Assembly (NCBI GenBank): GCA_021205095.1 | Contig: JAJPYE010000056.1 | Location: 1-38,464 of the forward strand | Origin: Oscillospiraceae bacterium | GTDB lineage: Bacteria; Bacillota; Clostridia; Oscillospirales; Oscillospiraceae | Length of the DNA stretch: 38,464 nucleotides | Reading direction: 5' to 3' | Translations under genes and position numbers: made by a program | In this document: positions 30,902 to 38,464 of the stretch, piece by piece | Layout: each line of letters starts with the position of its first letter | Position numbering within the stretch: position 1 is the first letter of the stretch | The notes under the pieces: model-generated | Told to the model about the DNA's origin: nothing | Databases searched by the model: none | What the model saw: the letters and a program-made list of their open reading frames with translations, nothing else

Positions 30902-31306
30902 CTTTTTCCGCTCGCCGACCTTCATGCCGGTCACGGTGACATAGGCCACCTGTTTTCCCAGATCGTCGGTGACAGTGACGGCGAACAGACAGGTCTGGCG
31001 GCCTGTGCGGATCTCCTTGGCCTCGGCGGTCAGAATTTTGCCCTGGGAGGCGGTGAGGAAGTGTATTTCCGCGGCGGAGGAGACGAAAACGTCCCGGTCA
31101 AAGTTGGAGGCCACCCCAAAGGCGAAATCCGCCAGGGTGAATACTGCCCCGCCCATGGGAACCCCCAGGCTGTTTTTGTGCGCCGGGGTCAGGGCCATGG
31201 AGCAGCGGGCATAGCCGTCGCCCACCGCATCGATGACGCAGCCTGTGACCTCCGTGGCGAAGGTGGTACTGTAAAAAGCGTGCCGCGCACGCTCTAGGTC
31301 TGTCAT
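30896..31306 (-). CDS. PaaI family hotdog thioesterase
   Basis: The protein has 136 residues from ATG 31306, preceded by AAGGAAAGGATGACTCAC. The in-frame ATG at 31315 overlaps the Shine-Dalgarno sequence and is less likely. It is a single hotdog domain of the PaaI/YdiI type. The signature is HKNSLGVPMGGAVFTLADFA, where most family members have N-x2-G-x2-H-G-G. Here the active-site His is Met, while the downstream Asp (LADFA) is kept. Relatives hydrolyse aryl- or acyl-CoA thioesters. The substitution occurs in some clostridial relatives as I recall, and may alter rather than abolish activity. It is a monocistronic gene with its own promoter (31340-31368). Confidence 0.88.
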   Translation of the reverse strand: MTDLERARHAFYSTTFATEVTGCVIDAVGDGYARCSMALTPAHKNSLGVPMGGAVFTLADFAFGVASNFDRDVFVSSAAEIHFLTASQGKILTAEAKEIRTGRQTCLFAVTVTDDLGKQVAYVTVTGMKVGERKKK

Positions 31307-31339
31307 GTGAGTCATCCTTTCCTTAACAAGCTCCAGTGT

Positions 31340-31368
31340 GTTATACCATATATTGCCGAAAAAGGCAA
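31340..31368 (-). promoter_or_regulatory. Promoter of the thioesterase gene
   Basis: On the minus strand TTGCCT (31368-31363), 17 bases, TATAAC (31345-31340). Confidence 0.65.
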
Positions 31369-31427
31369 CTGCAAGGGGATCGTATTGTACAGAAGGCCAT
31401 GAAACTGCCTCTCATTCCCCACTATGC

Positions 31428-31456
31428 TTGATTTTTTTTGCCATTTGTGGTATTTT
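31428..31456 (+). promoter_or_regulatory. Promoter of the DUF4015 gene
   Basis: TTGATT (31428-31433), 17 bases, TATTTT (31451-31456), 34 bases before the start codon. Confidence 0.6.
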
Positions 31457-31489
31457 TTATGGGAATCATCCCCCCAAAGGAGCGATATT

Positions 31490-33346
31490 ATGTCCCACGA
31501 TGGCAAAAAAAAGAAAAGAAGGAGGTACCGCCTGCACCCCTGGCAGAAGCTGGGACTGGTGGCGGTGCTGATTGTTGTCTTTGCCGTCAGCAGCACCCTT
31601 TTTATGGATTTCAGCCGATCTTCCGAAGAGGAGGAGACGGAGGTGTTCGCCGACTCCGGCTGGAAGGATTCCGTGTATGGCTATGTGCTGGCGGAGGATG
31701 ATACGCTGACCGCCACAGTTTATAACGACGGCCTTGCGGAGGCGTACCAGTGTGGCCGGGGTGCTTATGTGGAGATAGAGAGCTGGACGCCCTTCGTGTC
31801 GGAGACGGGGGAGGAATACTACCACATCTTTTATAATGGACAGTATGGCTATATCCTCTGCGAGTACATCACAGACGACCGCTCCGACCTGCTTCAGGAG
31901 AGCATCGTCTATGTCCGCACGCCGGTGACGCTTTTGGAAGAACCTGATGGAGTAGAAACCGGGAGCCTGGTGGAAAAAGGCGATATGCTTCAGGTGATGG
32001 GATATGACTATTTCTGCGAGGACGGCACCGTACATATGTACGAGGTGATGATAGGATCGGAGATCGGGTGGATCAAGGCGGACTATGTGGTGTCTACCTA
32101 TGCAGAGAGCATGGAAAACTGGACCAACGATTCCAATGTTTATGCGTCACACGTTTCTCGTGGAGATAGCTATGGGGCAGGAGATGCGGCGGATCTGGAT
32201 TATTGGCCCCATGAAAAGGGTGATTTTGCCGACGAGGGCAACGAGATGCCGGAGAGCGTCTATGCAATGTATATCGTTGCCGATGATATAAATCCTGAGA
32301 AAATGGCGGCCTGTTTGAAAGAAGCGGAAGGGACGGAAATCAATGCCTTTGTCTTTACCGTGTTTGACGATGGAATAGTAGCCTATCCGTCTGAGGTGCT
32401 GGAAAGCTATGGCATTTTGGACGGCTATTCGTGTGGTAACACTGCTGAGGAATTTGCTGAAGCAGTGCAGATGGCTAAGGATGCTGGATATTACTGCATC
32501 GCCCGTATATCCTGCTTTAGAGATGAGGTGCTGGCCCAGGCGTATCCTGAATGGGCTATTTCAGATTTGAGCGGAAATCCTATGGAGCTTAACGGTTCAT
32601 ACTGGCCCAGTGTGTACTGCCGGGAGGTATGGGAGTTGAAGGCTTCTCTGGCGATCGAGGTGGCGGACACCTATGGTTTTGATGAGATACAACTCGACTA
32701 TGTGCGTTTTCCTGACTATATCATTAACTATGAGGAAGATAAAACCGTAGACCTGAAAAACACTTATGATGAATCCAAGGCCCAGGCAGTGCAGCGGTTT
32801 TTGACCTATATGACGGATCTTCTTCACGAGCATGGAGTATATGTGGCGGTGGACGTATTTGGAGAAACTTCCAACACGTATGTAGCTCCCTATGGCCAAT
32901 ATTGGCCGGCCATCAGCACGGTGGTGGATGTGATATGCGGGATGCCCTATCCCGATCATTTCAGCTCCTATTATACCTCCGGGGGCTATTACGTTCCCTA
33001 TAAACATCCCTATGAAACGTTGAACGACTGGGCCGAGAGAGTTGCGTTGCGGCAGAACGAGTGTTCCAGCCCTGCAATCGTCCGCACATGGATTCAAACC
33101 TGGGACGACTATAATTACGAATATGACAGCCTGGCTATTCAGCGGCAGATCGTGGGACTGTATGACGCGGACATTACCGGCGGCTATATGCTATGGTATA
33201 GCAAAGGCACCCTGTACATCCCGGAAAAGCTGGAGGGCGTTATCGAGTACGACTATTATGCGCTTTATCAGCAGGCCCAGGAGGCAGGCGAGCTTTTGTC
33301 TGACTATATGGGCGTGAGTACGGACGAGGATGCGGACGAAGACTGA
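31490..33346 (+). CDS. Membrane-anchored DUF4015 putative glycoside hydrolase with SH3-like domains
   Basis: The protein has 618 residues from ATG 31490 (CAAAGGAGCGATATT upstream). The longer frame from 31424 overlaps the promoter and is rejected. A basic N-terminus and one helix (about 20-38) anchor it outside the membrane. Residues 60-210 contain two SH3-like segments (YNGQYGYILCEYI; IGSEIGWIKADYVVS), probably binding cell wall. Residues about 255-590 are a DUF4015 (PF13200) TIM barrel: AMYIVADDINPEKM, ARISCFRDEVLAQAYPEW, then DEIQLDYVRFPD with the candidate catalytic Asp403, and VDVFGETSNTYVAPYGQYW. Family members are presumed glycoside hydrolases without a firm substrate. The C-terminus is acidic. 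A peptidoglycan or exopolysaccharide substrate is plausible from the anchoring. Monocistronic. Confidence 0.87.
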   Translation: MSHDGKKKKRRRYRLHPWQKLGLVAVLIVVFAVSSTLFMDFSRSSEEEETEVFADSGWKDSVYGYVLAEDDTLTATVYNDGLAEAYQCGRGAYVEIESWTPFVSETGEEYYHIFYNGQYGYILCEYITDDRSDLLQESIVYVRTPVTLLEEPDGVETGSLVEKGDMLQVMGYDYFCEDGTVHMYEVMIGSEIGWIKADYVVSTYAESMENWTNDSNVYASHVSRGDSYGAGDAADLDYWPHEKGDFADEGNEMPESVYAMYIVADDINPEKMAACLKEAEGTEINAFVFTVFDDGIVAYPSEVLESYGILDGYSCGNTAEEFAEAVQMAKDAGYYCIARISCFRDEVLAQAYPEWAISDLSGNPMELNGSYWPSVYCREVWELKASLAIEVADTYGFDEIQLDYVRFPDYIINYEEDKTVDLKNTYDESKAQAVQRFLTYMTDLLHEHGVYVAVDVFGETSNTYVAPYGQYWPAISTVVDVICGMPYPDHFSSYYTSGGYYVPYKHPYETLNDWAERVALRQNECSSPAIVRTWIQTWDDYNYEYDSLAIQRQIVGLYDADITGGYMLWYSKGTLYIPEKLEGVIEYDYYALYQQAQEAGELLSDYMGVSTDEDADED

Positions 33347-33355
33347 CGCCCGGAA

Positions 33356-33384
33356 TTGACAACCTTCCGGCCCTGTGGTAAGCT
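33356..33384 (+). promoter_or_regulatory. Promoter region of ridA and xanthine dehydrogenase genes
   Basis: TTGACA (33356-33361), 17 bases, TAAGCT (33379-33384). A second candidate, TGA-TACAAT at 33392-33400, is an extended -10 nearer the start codon. Confidence 0.5.
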
Positions 33385-33424
33385 GTCGGTGTGATACAAT
33401 ATTTACACGAAGGAGTGTTTTACT

Positions 33425-33796
33425 ATGGAAAAACTGACGGGAGCGACCCCGGCGCTGGGGCCTTATTCTGCGGGCGTGAAGGTGGAGAATCTGGTGTTTG
33501 TCTCCGGGCAGATACCCACGGACGCGGCTGGTAATCTGCCGGAGGGCATCGAGGCCCAGGCAGAGCAGAGCATCCTGAACGTCAAGGCAGTTCTGGAGGC
33601 CGGCGGCAGCGATTTGCAGCACGTTGTAAAAACCACCGTGTTCCTGCGGGATATGGAGGATTTTGCCAGGGTGAACGAGGTCTATGCCCGGTACTTTAAC
33701 GGCGCGGTGCAGCCCGCACGCTCCTGCGTTCAGGCGGCGAAGCTGCCGAAGGATATGCCCCTGGAGATTGAGGCCATCGGCATCGCTGTGAAATAA
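33425..33796 (+). CDS. ridA: RidA family enamine/imine deaminase
   Basis: The protein has 123 residues, full length, behind GAAGGAGTGTTTTACT. RidA hydrolyses reactive 2-aminoacrylate and other enamines/imines formed by PLP enzymes, protecting them from damage. The signature is intact: GPYSAGVKVENLVFVSGQIP, the KTTVFLRDMEDFARVNEVY stretch, and QPARSCVQAAKLPKD, which holds the conserved Arg (PARS) that contacts the substrate carboxylate, followed by the E-I-E-A-I-G end. It lies 13 bases upstream of the xanthine dehydrogenase gene on the same strand, so the two probably share a transcript. RidA paralogues often sit in purine or amino-acid catabolic operons. Confidence 0.93.
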   Translation: MEKLTGATPALGPYSAGVKVENLVFVSGQIPTDAAGNLPEGIEAQAEQSILNVKAVLEAGGSDLQHVVKTTVFLRDMEDFARVNEVYARYFNGAVQPARSCVQAAKLPKDMPLEIEAIGIAVK

Positions 33797-33809
33797 GGGC
33801 CTGGGGGCC

Positions 33810-36374
33810 ATGTACGCTTTTACGGTCAACGGCGTTCCTGTCGAGACGGAGCGGGACATGAAGCTGCTGCCCTACCTGCGGGACGAGCTTCATCTCACCT
33901 CTGTCAAGGACGGGTGCAGCCAGGGAGTATGCGGCGCCTGCACCATTCTGGCCGATGGCCGCCCGGTGCGGGCCTGTGTGCTGACCACCGCCAGGGCCAG
34001 CGGCAAAAGCATAACCACCTGCGAGGGGCTTTCCCCTTGTGAGCGGGAGGTCTTCGCCTACGCGTTTTCCCACTGCGGGGCCGTCCAGTGCGGCTACTGC
34101 ACGCCGGGCATGGTGATGGCGGCGAAGGCGCTGCTGGATGAAAACAAGGCCCCCACCCGGCAGGAGGTGGCGAAGGCTGTCCGGGGGAACCTGTGCCGCT
34201 GCACCGGCTATGTAAAGATTGTGGACGCCATATTGCTTGCCGGAAGGCTGCTGGCCTCCGGCCAGCCTGTACCCCAGGATGAGGCCGCCGCCCTGCTGGG
34301 AGAGCGTATGCTGCGGGTGGACGCCCCGGAAAAGGCCGTCGGGCAGGCGGAATACGCCGGGGACGTGTATCTGGACGGTATGGTCTATGGCTCCGCTGTC
34401 CGCAGCGAGTATCCCAGGGCGCGGGTGCTTGCCGTTCATAAGGAGAAAGCTCTGGCCCTGGAGGGGGTTCTGTGCGTCCTGACGGCGGAGGATGTGCCGG
34501 GGACGAATAAGATAGGCCATTTGAAGCAGGATTACGACGTGATGATTCCCGTGGGGGAGATCACCCACTTCCGGGGGGATGCGGTGGCCCTGGTGTGCGC
34601 CGAGACGCCGGAGCTTCTGGCCCAGGCTAAGGCGCTGGTGGAGGTGGAATATGAACCCCTCCCCGCTGTGCTGGATTTGGAGACCGCCCAAAAGGGGGAC
34701 ATTGTCGTCCACCAGGAGATGGGGGAGGAGACCAACTGCTTCGCGGAGACCCATGTCGTCCGGGGCCACGCGGACGAGGTCATTGCCGGGTCAAAATATG
34801 TCGTCACCACCCACTATTCCACCCCGGAGACGGAGCACGCCTTCCTGGAGCCGGAGAGCGCCGTGGCCCAGCCCTGGGAGAACGGGGTGCAGGTGTTTTG
34901 CGGGGATCAGGGCATTTACCAGACCCGGAAGGAGGTAGCCCAAATGCTGGGCCTGGCCCCGGAGCGGGTGCGTATCACGGCAAAAATGGTGGGCGGCGGC
35001 TTCGGCGGCAAGGAGGATATGTCTGTCCAGCACCACGCGGCGCTGCTGGCCTGGCACACAAAGCGCCCGGTGAAGGTGACGCTTACGCGGGATGAGTCCA
35101 TTCTTATTCATCCCAAACGGCACGGCATGGAAATGGAGTTCACCACCGCCTGCGACGAGACGGGCAGGCTTACCGCCATGAAGGCCGTCCTGCTGACGGA
35201 TTCCGGGGCCTACGCCTCCCTGGGCGGGCCGGTTTTGCAGCGGGCCTGCACCCATGCCGCCGGGCCATATAACTATCAGGACGTGGACATCCTGGGCCGG
35301 GCCTATTATTCCAACAACCCGCCCTGCGGGGCGTTCCGGGGCTTTGGCGTGACCCAGTCCTGCTTCGCCGCGGAGATGAATCTCAATCAGCTTGCGAAGC
35401 TGGTGGGCATCAGCCCCTGGGAAATACGGTATAAAAACGCCGTCCGCCCTGGGGACACGCTGCCCAACGGCCAGACGGCGGGGCCGGACACCGCCCTGAC
35501 CGACTGCCTGGAGGCGGTGAAGCCCTATCTTGACCAATACCCCCAGGCGGGGGTGGCCTGCGCCATGAAAAACAGCGGCGTGGGCGTGGGCATCCCGGAC
35601 ATTGGCCGGGTGCGGCTCGTCATACGAAACGGTCTGGTGGAGATTCATTCCAGCGCCGCCTGCATCGGCCAGGGGATGGGTACCGTCCTGACCCAAATCA
35701 CCGGGGAGACGGCGGGGCTGAACCGGACCGTGCTGCGGTATTGCCCGCCGGACACCGCTGATTCCCCGGACGCCGGGAACACCACCGCCTCCCGCCAGAC
35801 GCTCTTCACCGGGGAGGCCTGCCGCCGGGCGGCAACAGCATTGCGGGACGCCCTGGTAGACGCCTCTCTTGCGGAGCTGGAGGGGCGGGAGTTTCTGGGG
35901 GAGTATCTGGGCGAGACCGACCCCATCGGCTCGGATAAGGCAAACCCTGTCTCCCATATCGCCTATGGCTACGCCGCCGAGGTGGTGATTTTGGGGGAGG
36001 ATGGGAAAATATCTCAGGTGGTGGCCGCGCATGACGTGGGCCGGGCCGTGAATCCCACCGCGCTGGAGGGACAGATAGAGGGCGGCGTGGTCATGTGCCT
36101 GGGCTGGGCTTTGACAGAGCGCTTCACCCTGATAGACGGAAAGCCGCAGGAGAAGCTAGGAACCCTGGGCCTGCTCCGGGCCGACCAGATACCGGAGATC
36201 ACCACCGTCATCGTAGAGAAAAACCCCTCTGACCTGGCCTGCGGGGCCAAGGGCGTGGGGGAGATAGCCGCCATCCCGGCGGCGCCGGCGGCGGCCCTGG
36301 CCTACTGGAACAGGGATGGTATTTTCCGCACAAGCCTTCCCCTGGAGGGGACGCCCTACAGCCGAAGGAAATAA
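33810..36374 (+). CDS. Selenium-dependent-type xanthine dehydrogenase, fused 2Fe-2S and molybdenum subunits
   Basis: The protein has 854 residues from ATG 33810 (GGGGG upstream). Residues 1-150 hold two [2Fe-2S] clusters: C36, C41, C44, C56 and C94, C97, C129, C131. Residues from about 165 are the molybdopterin subunit: GGGFGGKEDM near 397-406, CGAFRGFGVTQSCFAAEMN near 505-525, and GAKGVGEIAAIPAAPAAAL near 811-829, whose Glu is the catalytic base. The one-chain arrangement and size fit the selenium-dependent xanthine dehydrogenase group, where a labile Se ligand replaces sulfur on Mo. There is no in-frame TGA, as expected, because Se is not selenocysteine. It oxidises hypoxanthine or xanthine. 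No FAD subunit, selD or Se-maturation genes are in the window. Confidence 0.88.
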   Translation: MYAFTVNGVPVETERDMKLLPYLRDELHLTSVKDGCSQGVCGACTILADGRPVRACVLTTARASGKSITTCEGLSPCEREVFAYAFSHCGAVQCGYCTPGMVMAAKALLDENKAPTRQEVAKAVRGNLCRCTGYVKIVDAILLAGRLLASGQPVPQDEAAALLGERMLRVDAPEKAVGQAEYAGDVYLDGMVYGSAVRSEYPRARVLAVHKEKALALEGVLCVLTAEDVPGTNKIGHLKQDYDVMIPVGEITHFRGDAVALVCAETPELLAQAKALVEVEYEPLPAVLDLETAQKGDIVVHQEMGEETNCFAETHVVRGHADEVIAGSKYVVTTHYSTPETEHAFLEPESAVAQPWENGVQVFCGDQGIYQTRKEVAQMLGLAPERVRITAKMVGGGFGGKEDMSVQHHAALLAWHTKRPVKVTLTRDESILIHPKRHGMEMEFTTACDETGRLTAMKAVLLTDSGAYASLGGPVLQRACTHAAGPYNYQDVDILGRAYYSNNPPCGAFRGFGVTQSCFAAEMNLNQLAKLVGISPWEIRYKNAVRPGDTLPNGQTAGPDTALTDCLEAVKPYLDQYPQAGVACAMKNSGVGVGIPDIGRVRLVIRNGLVEIHSSAACIGQGMGTVLTQITGETAGLNRTVLRYCPPDTADSPDAGNTTASRQTLFTGEACRRAATALRDALVDASLAELEGREFLGEYLGETDPIGSDKANPVSHIAYGYAAEVVILGEDGKISQVVAAHDVGRAVNPTALEGQIEGGVVMCLGWALTERFTLIDGKPQEKLGTLGLLRADQIPEITTVIVEKNPSDLACGAKGVGEIAAIPAAPAAALAYWNRDGIFRTSLPLEGTPYSRRK

Positions 36375-36433
36375 CCACGGTATATAGGCAAAAGACGCTG
36401 TAATTTCGCTGACGAGTTCATTTTGGGTTCATA

Positions 36434-36470
36434 CTTTCCGAGTATACTACCGTCAAAAAAATTCGGAAAG
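36434..36470 (+). promoter_or_regulatory. Inverted repeat before the TIM-barrel gene
   Basis: CTTTCCGA (36434-36441) and TCGGAAAG (36463-36470) are perfect 8-bp arms. The right arm overlaps the ribosome binding site (GAAAGGAAG). TATACT at 36443-36448 lies in the loop and could be a -10. It may be an operator, or a hairpin masking the ribosome binding site if transcription begins upstream. Confidence 0.4.
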
Positions 36471-36480
36471 GAAGCTGCAA

Positions 36481-37146
36481 GTGGACAACGACAAAATTAC
36501 CCCTACTATCCAAAGCTCTCTCCGGCATATTCTGAAAATGCCGAAGGAATGCTATGGGGCCAGCGGCGTTGTGGTCAATGGACGCCGCATCAAGAGCCTG
36601 GTGTTCACCACGGATGTGGCGATTATCCGCAACTGCGACGCGGACGCGGTGTTTGCCGTCTATCCCTTCACGCCCCAGCAGGCCATCAGCGAGGCGCTGG
36701 TGCGCTATTCCTACATCCCGGTGTTCTGCGGTGTGGGCGGCGGAACGACCAAGGGGATACGCACCGTGGGTCTCGCGAGAGATGTGGAGTGCCAGGGGGC
36801 CATGGGCGTGGTGCTGAACGCGCCTATCACAAACCTCAATCTGCTGGCTGTAGCCAAGGCGGTGGACATCCCGGTCATCATCACCGTGGTGAACGAGGAG
36901 ACGGACATCGCCCAGCGACTTGCCTCCGGCGCGTCCATTTTAAATGTGGCGGGCGGCCCCAACACCGCCAATATCGTGCGGAAAATTCGAAAGGATTTTC
37001 CAGACGTTCCCATCATTGCCAGCGGCGGCAACACCGGCGAGCTGATTAAAAAGACCATCGACGCCGGGGCGAACGCCATCACCTACACCCCGCCCTCCAC
37101 AGCGGAGCTGTTCAAGTCAATGATGCAGCGGTATCGCGAACAATAA
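36481..37146 (+). CDS. TIM-barrel protein of unknown function
   Basis: The protein has 221 residues from GTG 36481, which follows GGAAAGGAAGCTGCAA. No ATG start is available in the conserved part. The predicted fold is a (beta/alpha) barrel: successive strands are SLVFTTDVAIIRN, DAVFAVYPF, IPVFCGVGGG, GAMGVVLNAP, IPVIITVVNEETD, ASILNVAGG, VPIIASGGNTG and NAITYTPPS. The late phosphate-binding-like glycine loop (IIASGGNTGE) suggests a phosphorylated ligand, as in HisA/TrpC/ThiE-type barrels. Relatives are annotated only as 'hydrolase' or 'beta/alpha barrel protein'. It follows the xanthine dehydrogenase gene by 106 bases on the same strand and may have its own promoter. It is closed by a strong terminator. 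Confidence 0.75.
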   Translation: MDNDKITPTIQSSLRHILKMPKECYGASGVVVNGRRIKSLVFTTDVAIIRNCDADAVFAVYPFTPQQAISEALVRYSYIPVFCGVGGGTTKGIRTVGLARDVECQGAMGVVLNAPITNLNLLAVAKAVDIPVIITVVNEETDIAQRLASGASILNVAGGPNTANIVRKIRKDFPDVPIIASGGNTGELIKKTIDAGANAITYTPPSTAELFKSMMQRYREQ

Positions 37147-37197
37147 AAAGACACCACCGGCACGAAGCGGAAAATGCTTCGTGCCGGTGGCTTTTAT
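37146..37197. terminator. Bidirectional terminator
   Basis: CCACCGGCACGAAGC (37154-37168) pairs perfectly with GCTTCGTGCCGGTGG (37176-37190), with AAAAAG on one side and CTTTTAT on the other. It serves the convergent TIM-barrel and MATE genes. Confidence 0.9.
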
Positions 37198-37212
37198 CGC
37201 GGGTGGGTGTGT

Positions 37213-38464
37213 TTATACATCGGCGGTTAAGAGCTGGCGGCTTTTCCAGCGGCCTGTGGCGAAGTATATCCAGCCGCATATGACGGACACAAAGCCCGCC
37301 AGGGCGTTGCCCCACCAGTAGCCGTACAGTCCAAGTCCCACAGGGCCTGCCAGCAGAAGGCTCAGGCCGATGCGGGCCGCGACGCCGTCTATCAGGGCAA
37401 TCACGAAATTCAGCCGCACGTTGCCGACGCCGCTTATCAGCCCCAGCACCGGCGCCATCAGGGCGAAGGTCAGGAACATCCATATCATGATGAACGTATA
37501 ATCGCCCGCCATGGCCAGCACCGCCTCGTCCGAGGAGAAGATGCCGAACACGGCTCTTGGAAACAGCAGGAAAAGCGCGGAAAGCACTACCCAGTAAATC
37601 ATACAGATGCCTGTGGACACGAACAGGGATTTCTTCACCCGTTCCTTGTTGCCGGCGGCGATATTCTGGCCGGTGATAGTAGCCTCCGCTGTCTGCATGG
37701 AGTTTGTGACGATGCTGCAAACGGAGTTGAGCTTGCTCCCCACGCCGCCAACAGCCGAGGCCACCACGCCGTAGACATTGACCCAGGAGTTCACAAACAT
37801 CATGGAGATGTTAATGGCGATTTGCTGAAAGGCCAGCGGCGCGGCCAGGCTGATGACCACCCGCAAAGTGCGCTTGTGGATGCGAAAGCTCTCCCGCTTG
37901 AAGTCGAAGCCGAAGGTCTCCCGGTGCTTATAGAGATATATCAGCGCAAACAGGAAGCTGACGAGCTGGGCCAGAGAGGTGGCGATGGCTGCGCCCTTAG
38001 CCCGCATACCCAGGCCCCAGACCAGAATCAAATCCAGTATCATATTGGTGATGGCAGCTGCCGCGATAATGTACATGGGCCGGGTGGAATCGCCCATGCC
38101 CCGCAGCACGGCGCAAAGGGTACCGTAGCCGTAGGTGAAGGGGATGCCCAGGCAGCACCAGAACATATACTCCGTGGCGTCCGTCCACGCCTCGCTGGGC
38201 GTGTTTAAAAGCCGCAGGACGGGGTCTTTGAATATCAGCCCCAGGGCAGTGACGACCACGGCCAAAATGGCGGTGAAGGACAGGGAGGTGCCGATGGTGC
38301 GGCGCACGCCCTCTGTGTCCCCGGAGCCGACCTGCTGGGATATGAAGATCTGACAGCCGCTGCCCAGGCCGATGCCCAGGGCGTACAGCAGGAAGGTGAT
38401 TTGCCCGGAAATCGAGACGGCGCTCAGTCCCTCGCTGCCCACTACCCGGCCTACCACGGCTAGG
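37213..38464 (-). CDS. MATE family efflux transporter (N-terminus beyond the window)
   Basis: About 417 residues are visible and the frame is open through the window end. GTG 38457 is not taken as the start, because it falls within the first conserved motif of the family (...VVGRVVGSEGLSAVSIS), which normally follows about 35 residues. The rest shows MATE repeats: GLGSGCQIFISQQVGSGD, VLRGMGDSTRPMYI and, in the second half, VGSKLNSVCSIVTNSMQTAE and GQNIAAGNKERVKKSL, with about eleven helices visible. These proteins expel drugs or toxic metabolites using Na+ or H+ gradients. Its substrate is unknown. A terminator shared with the convergent TIM-barrel gene lies just downstream. Confidence 0.9.
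   Translation of the reverse strand, partial: LAVVGRVVGSEGLSAVSISGQITFLLYALGIGLGSGCQIFISQQVGSGDTEGVRRTIGTSLSFTAILAVVVTALGLIFKDPVLRLLNTPSEAWTDATEYMFWCCLGIPFTYGYGTLCAVLRGMGDSTRPMYIIAAAAITNMILDLILVWGLGMRAKGAAIATSLAQLVSFLFALIYLYKHRETFGFDFKRESFRIHKRTLRVVISLAAPLAFQQIAINISMMFVNSWVNVYGVVASAVGGVGSKLNSVCSIVTNSMQTAEATITGQNIAAGNKERVKKSLFVSTGICMIYWVVLSALFLLFPRAVFGIFSSDEAVLAMAGDYTFIMIWMFLTFALMAPVLGLISGVGNVRLNFVIALIDGVAARIGLSLLLAGPVGLGLYGYWWGNALAGFVSVICGWIYFATGRWKSRQLLTADV

Noticed and set aside
33810-36374. Selenocysteine codon in the xanthine dehydrogenase
   Set aside because: No in-frame TGA is present. The selenium in this enzyme group is a labile ligand of molybdenum, not selenocysteine.

Overview
The window looks like chromosome from an anaerobic, GC-rich member of the Clostridia, most like the Oscillospiraceae (Oscillibacter/Intestinimonas/Flavonifractor group). 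This is inferred from gene content: a desulfoferrodoxin, a selenium-dependent-type xanthine dehydrogenase, exported C69 dipeptidases, an OFA-type MFS carrier, strong AGGAGG ribosome binding sites and a GC-ending codon bias. No 16S or other marker is present, so the placement is provisional.

Layout. 1-870 is an AT-richer accessory segment: the 5' end of an ABC ATPase gene that appears cut by the end of an insertion sequence, and a divergent TetR-type regulator with paired operators. 1138-5099 holds a membrane-bound HTH regulator and, convergent to it, two translationally coupled CNNM/CBS/CorC proteins. 5353-5428 is tRNA-Pro(TGG). 5660-9306 holds single metabolic and transport genes: a DAPG-hydrolase-like protein, a TauE/SafE permease, a gamma-carbonic anhydrase, a small DUF3784-like membrane protein and a Ca2+/Na+ exchanger.

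9399-27047 is dominated by exported proteins. It contains two proteins sharing SGEASGEAS-type mature N-termini and a common C-terminal module, an orphan family-5 binding lipoprotein, a VTC-type polyphosphate polymerase with a DUF4956 membrane partner, two C69 dipeptidases around a repetitive carbohydrate-binding-like protein, an Ala/Glu-rich membrane-anchored stalk next to an OFA-type MFS transporter, an ISL3 transposase remnant, and a large tannase/esterase-like secreted hydrolase. The superoxide reductase gene lies inside this block under a palindromic, Fur/PerR-like operator candidate.

27327-38464 is more housekeeping in character: an LCP cell-wall ligase, pdxS-pdxT for PLP synthesis, a PaaI thioesterase, an exported DUF4015 glycoside-hydrolase-like protein with SH3-like domains, RidA, a fused 2Fe-2S/Mo xanthine dehydrogenase, a TIM-barrel protein and a MATE transporter that runs off the window end.

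The most promising undescribed feature is the family of exported proteins marked by an S-(G/S)-E-A-S mature N-terminus or internal ASGE repeats (9399-11228, 13976-14503, 22169-22882, with echoes in 18365-20077 and 24831-27047), two of which also share a C-terminal TVDG...IVVTP module and flank the VTC/DUF4956 pair. Their function cannot be told from sequence alone.
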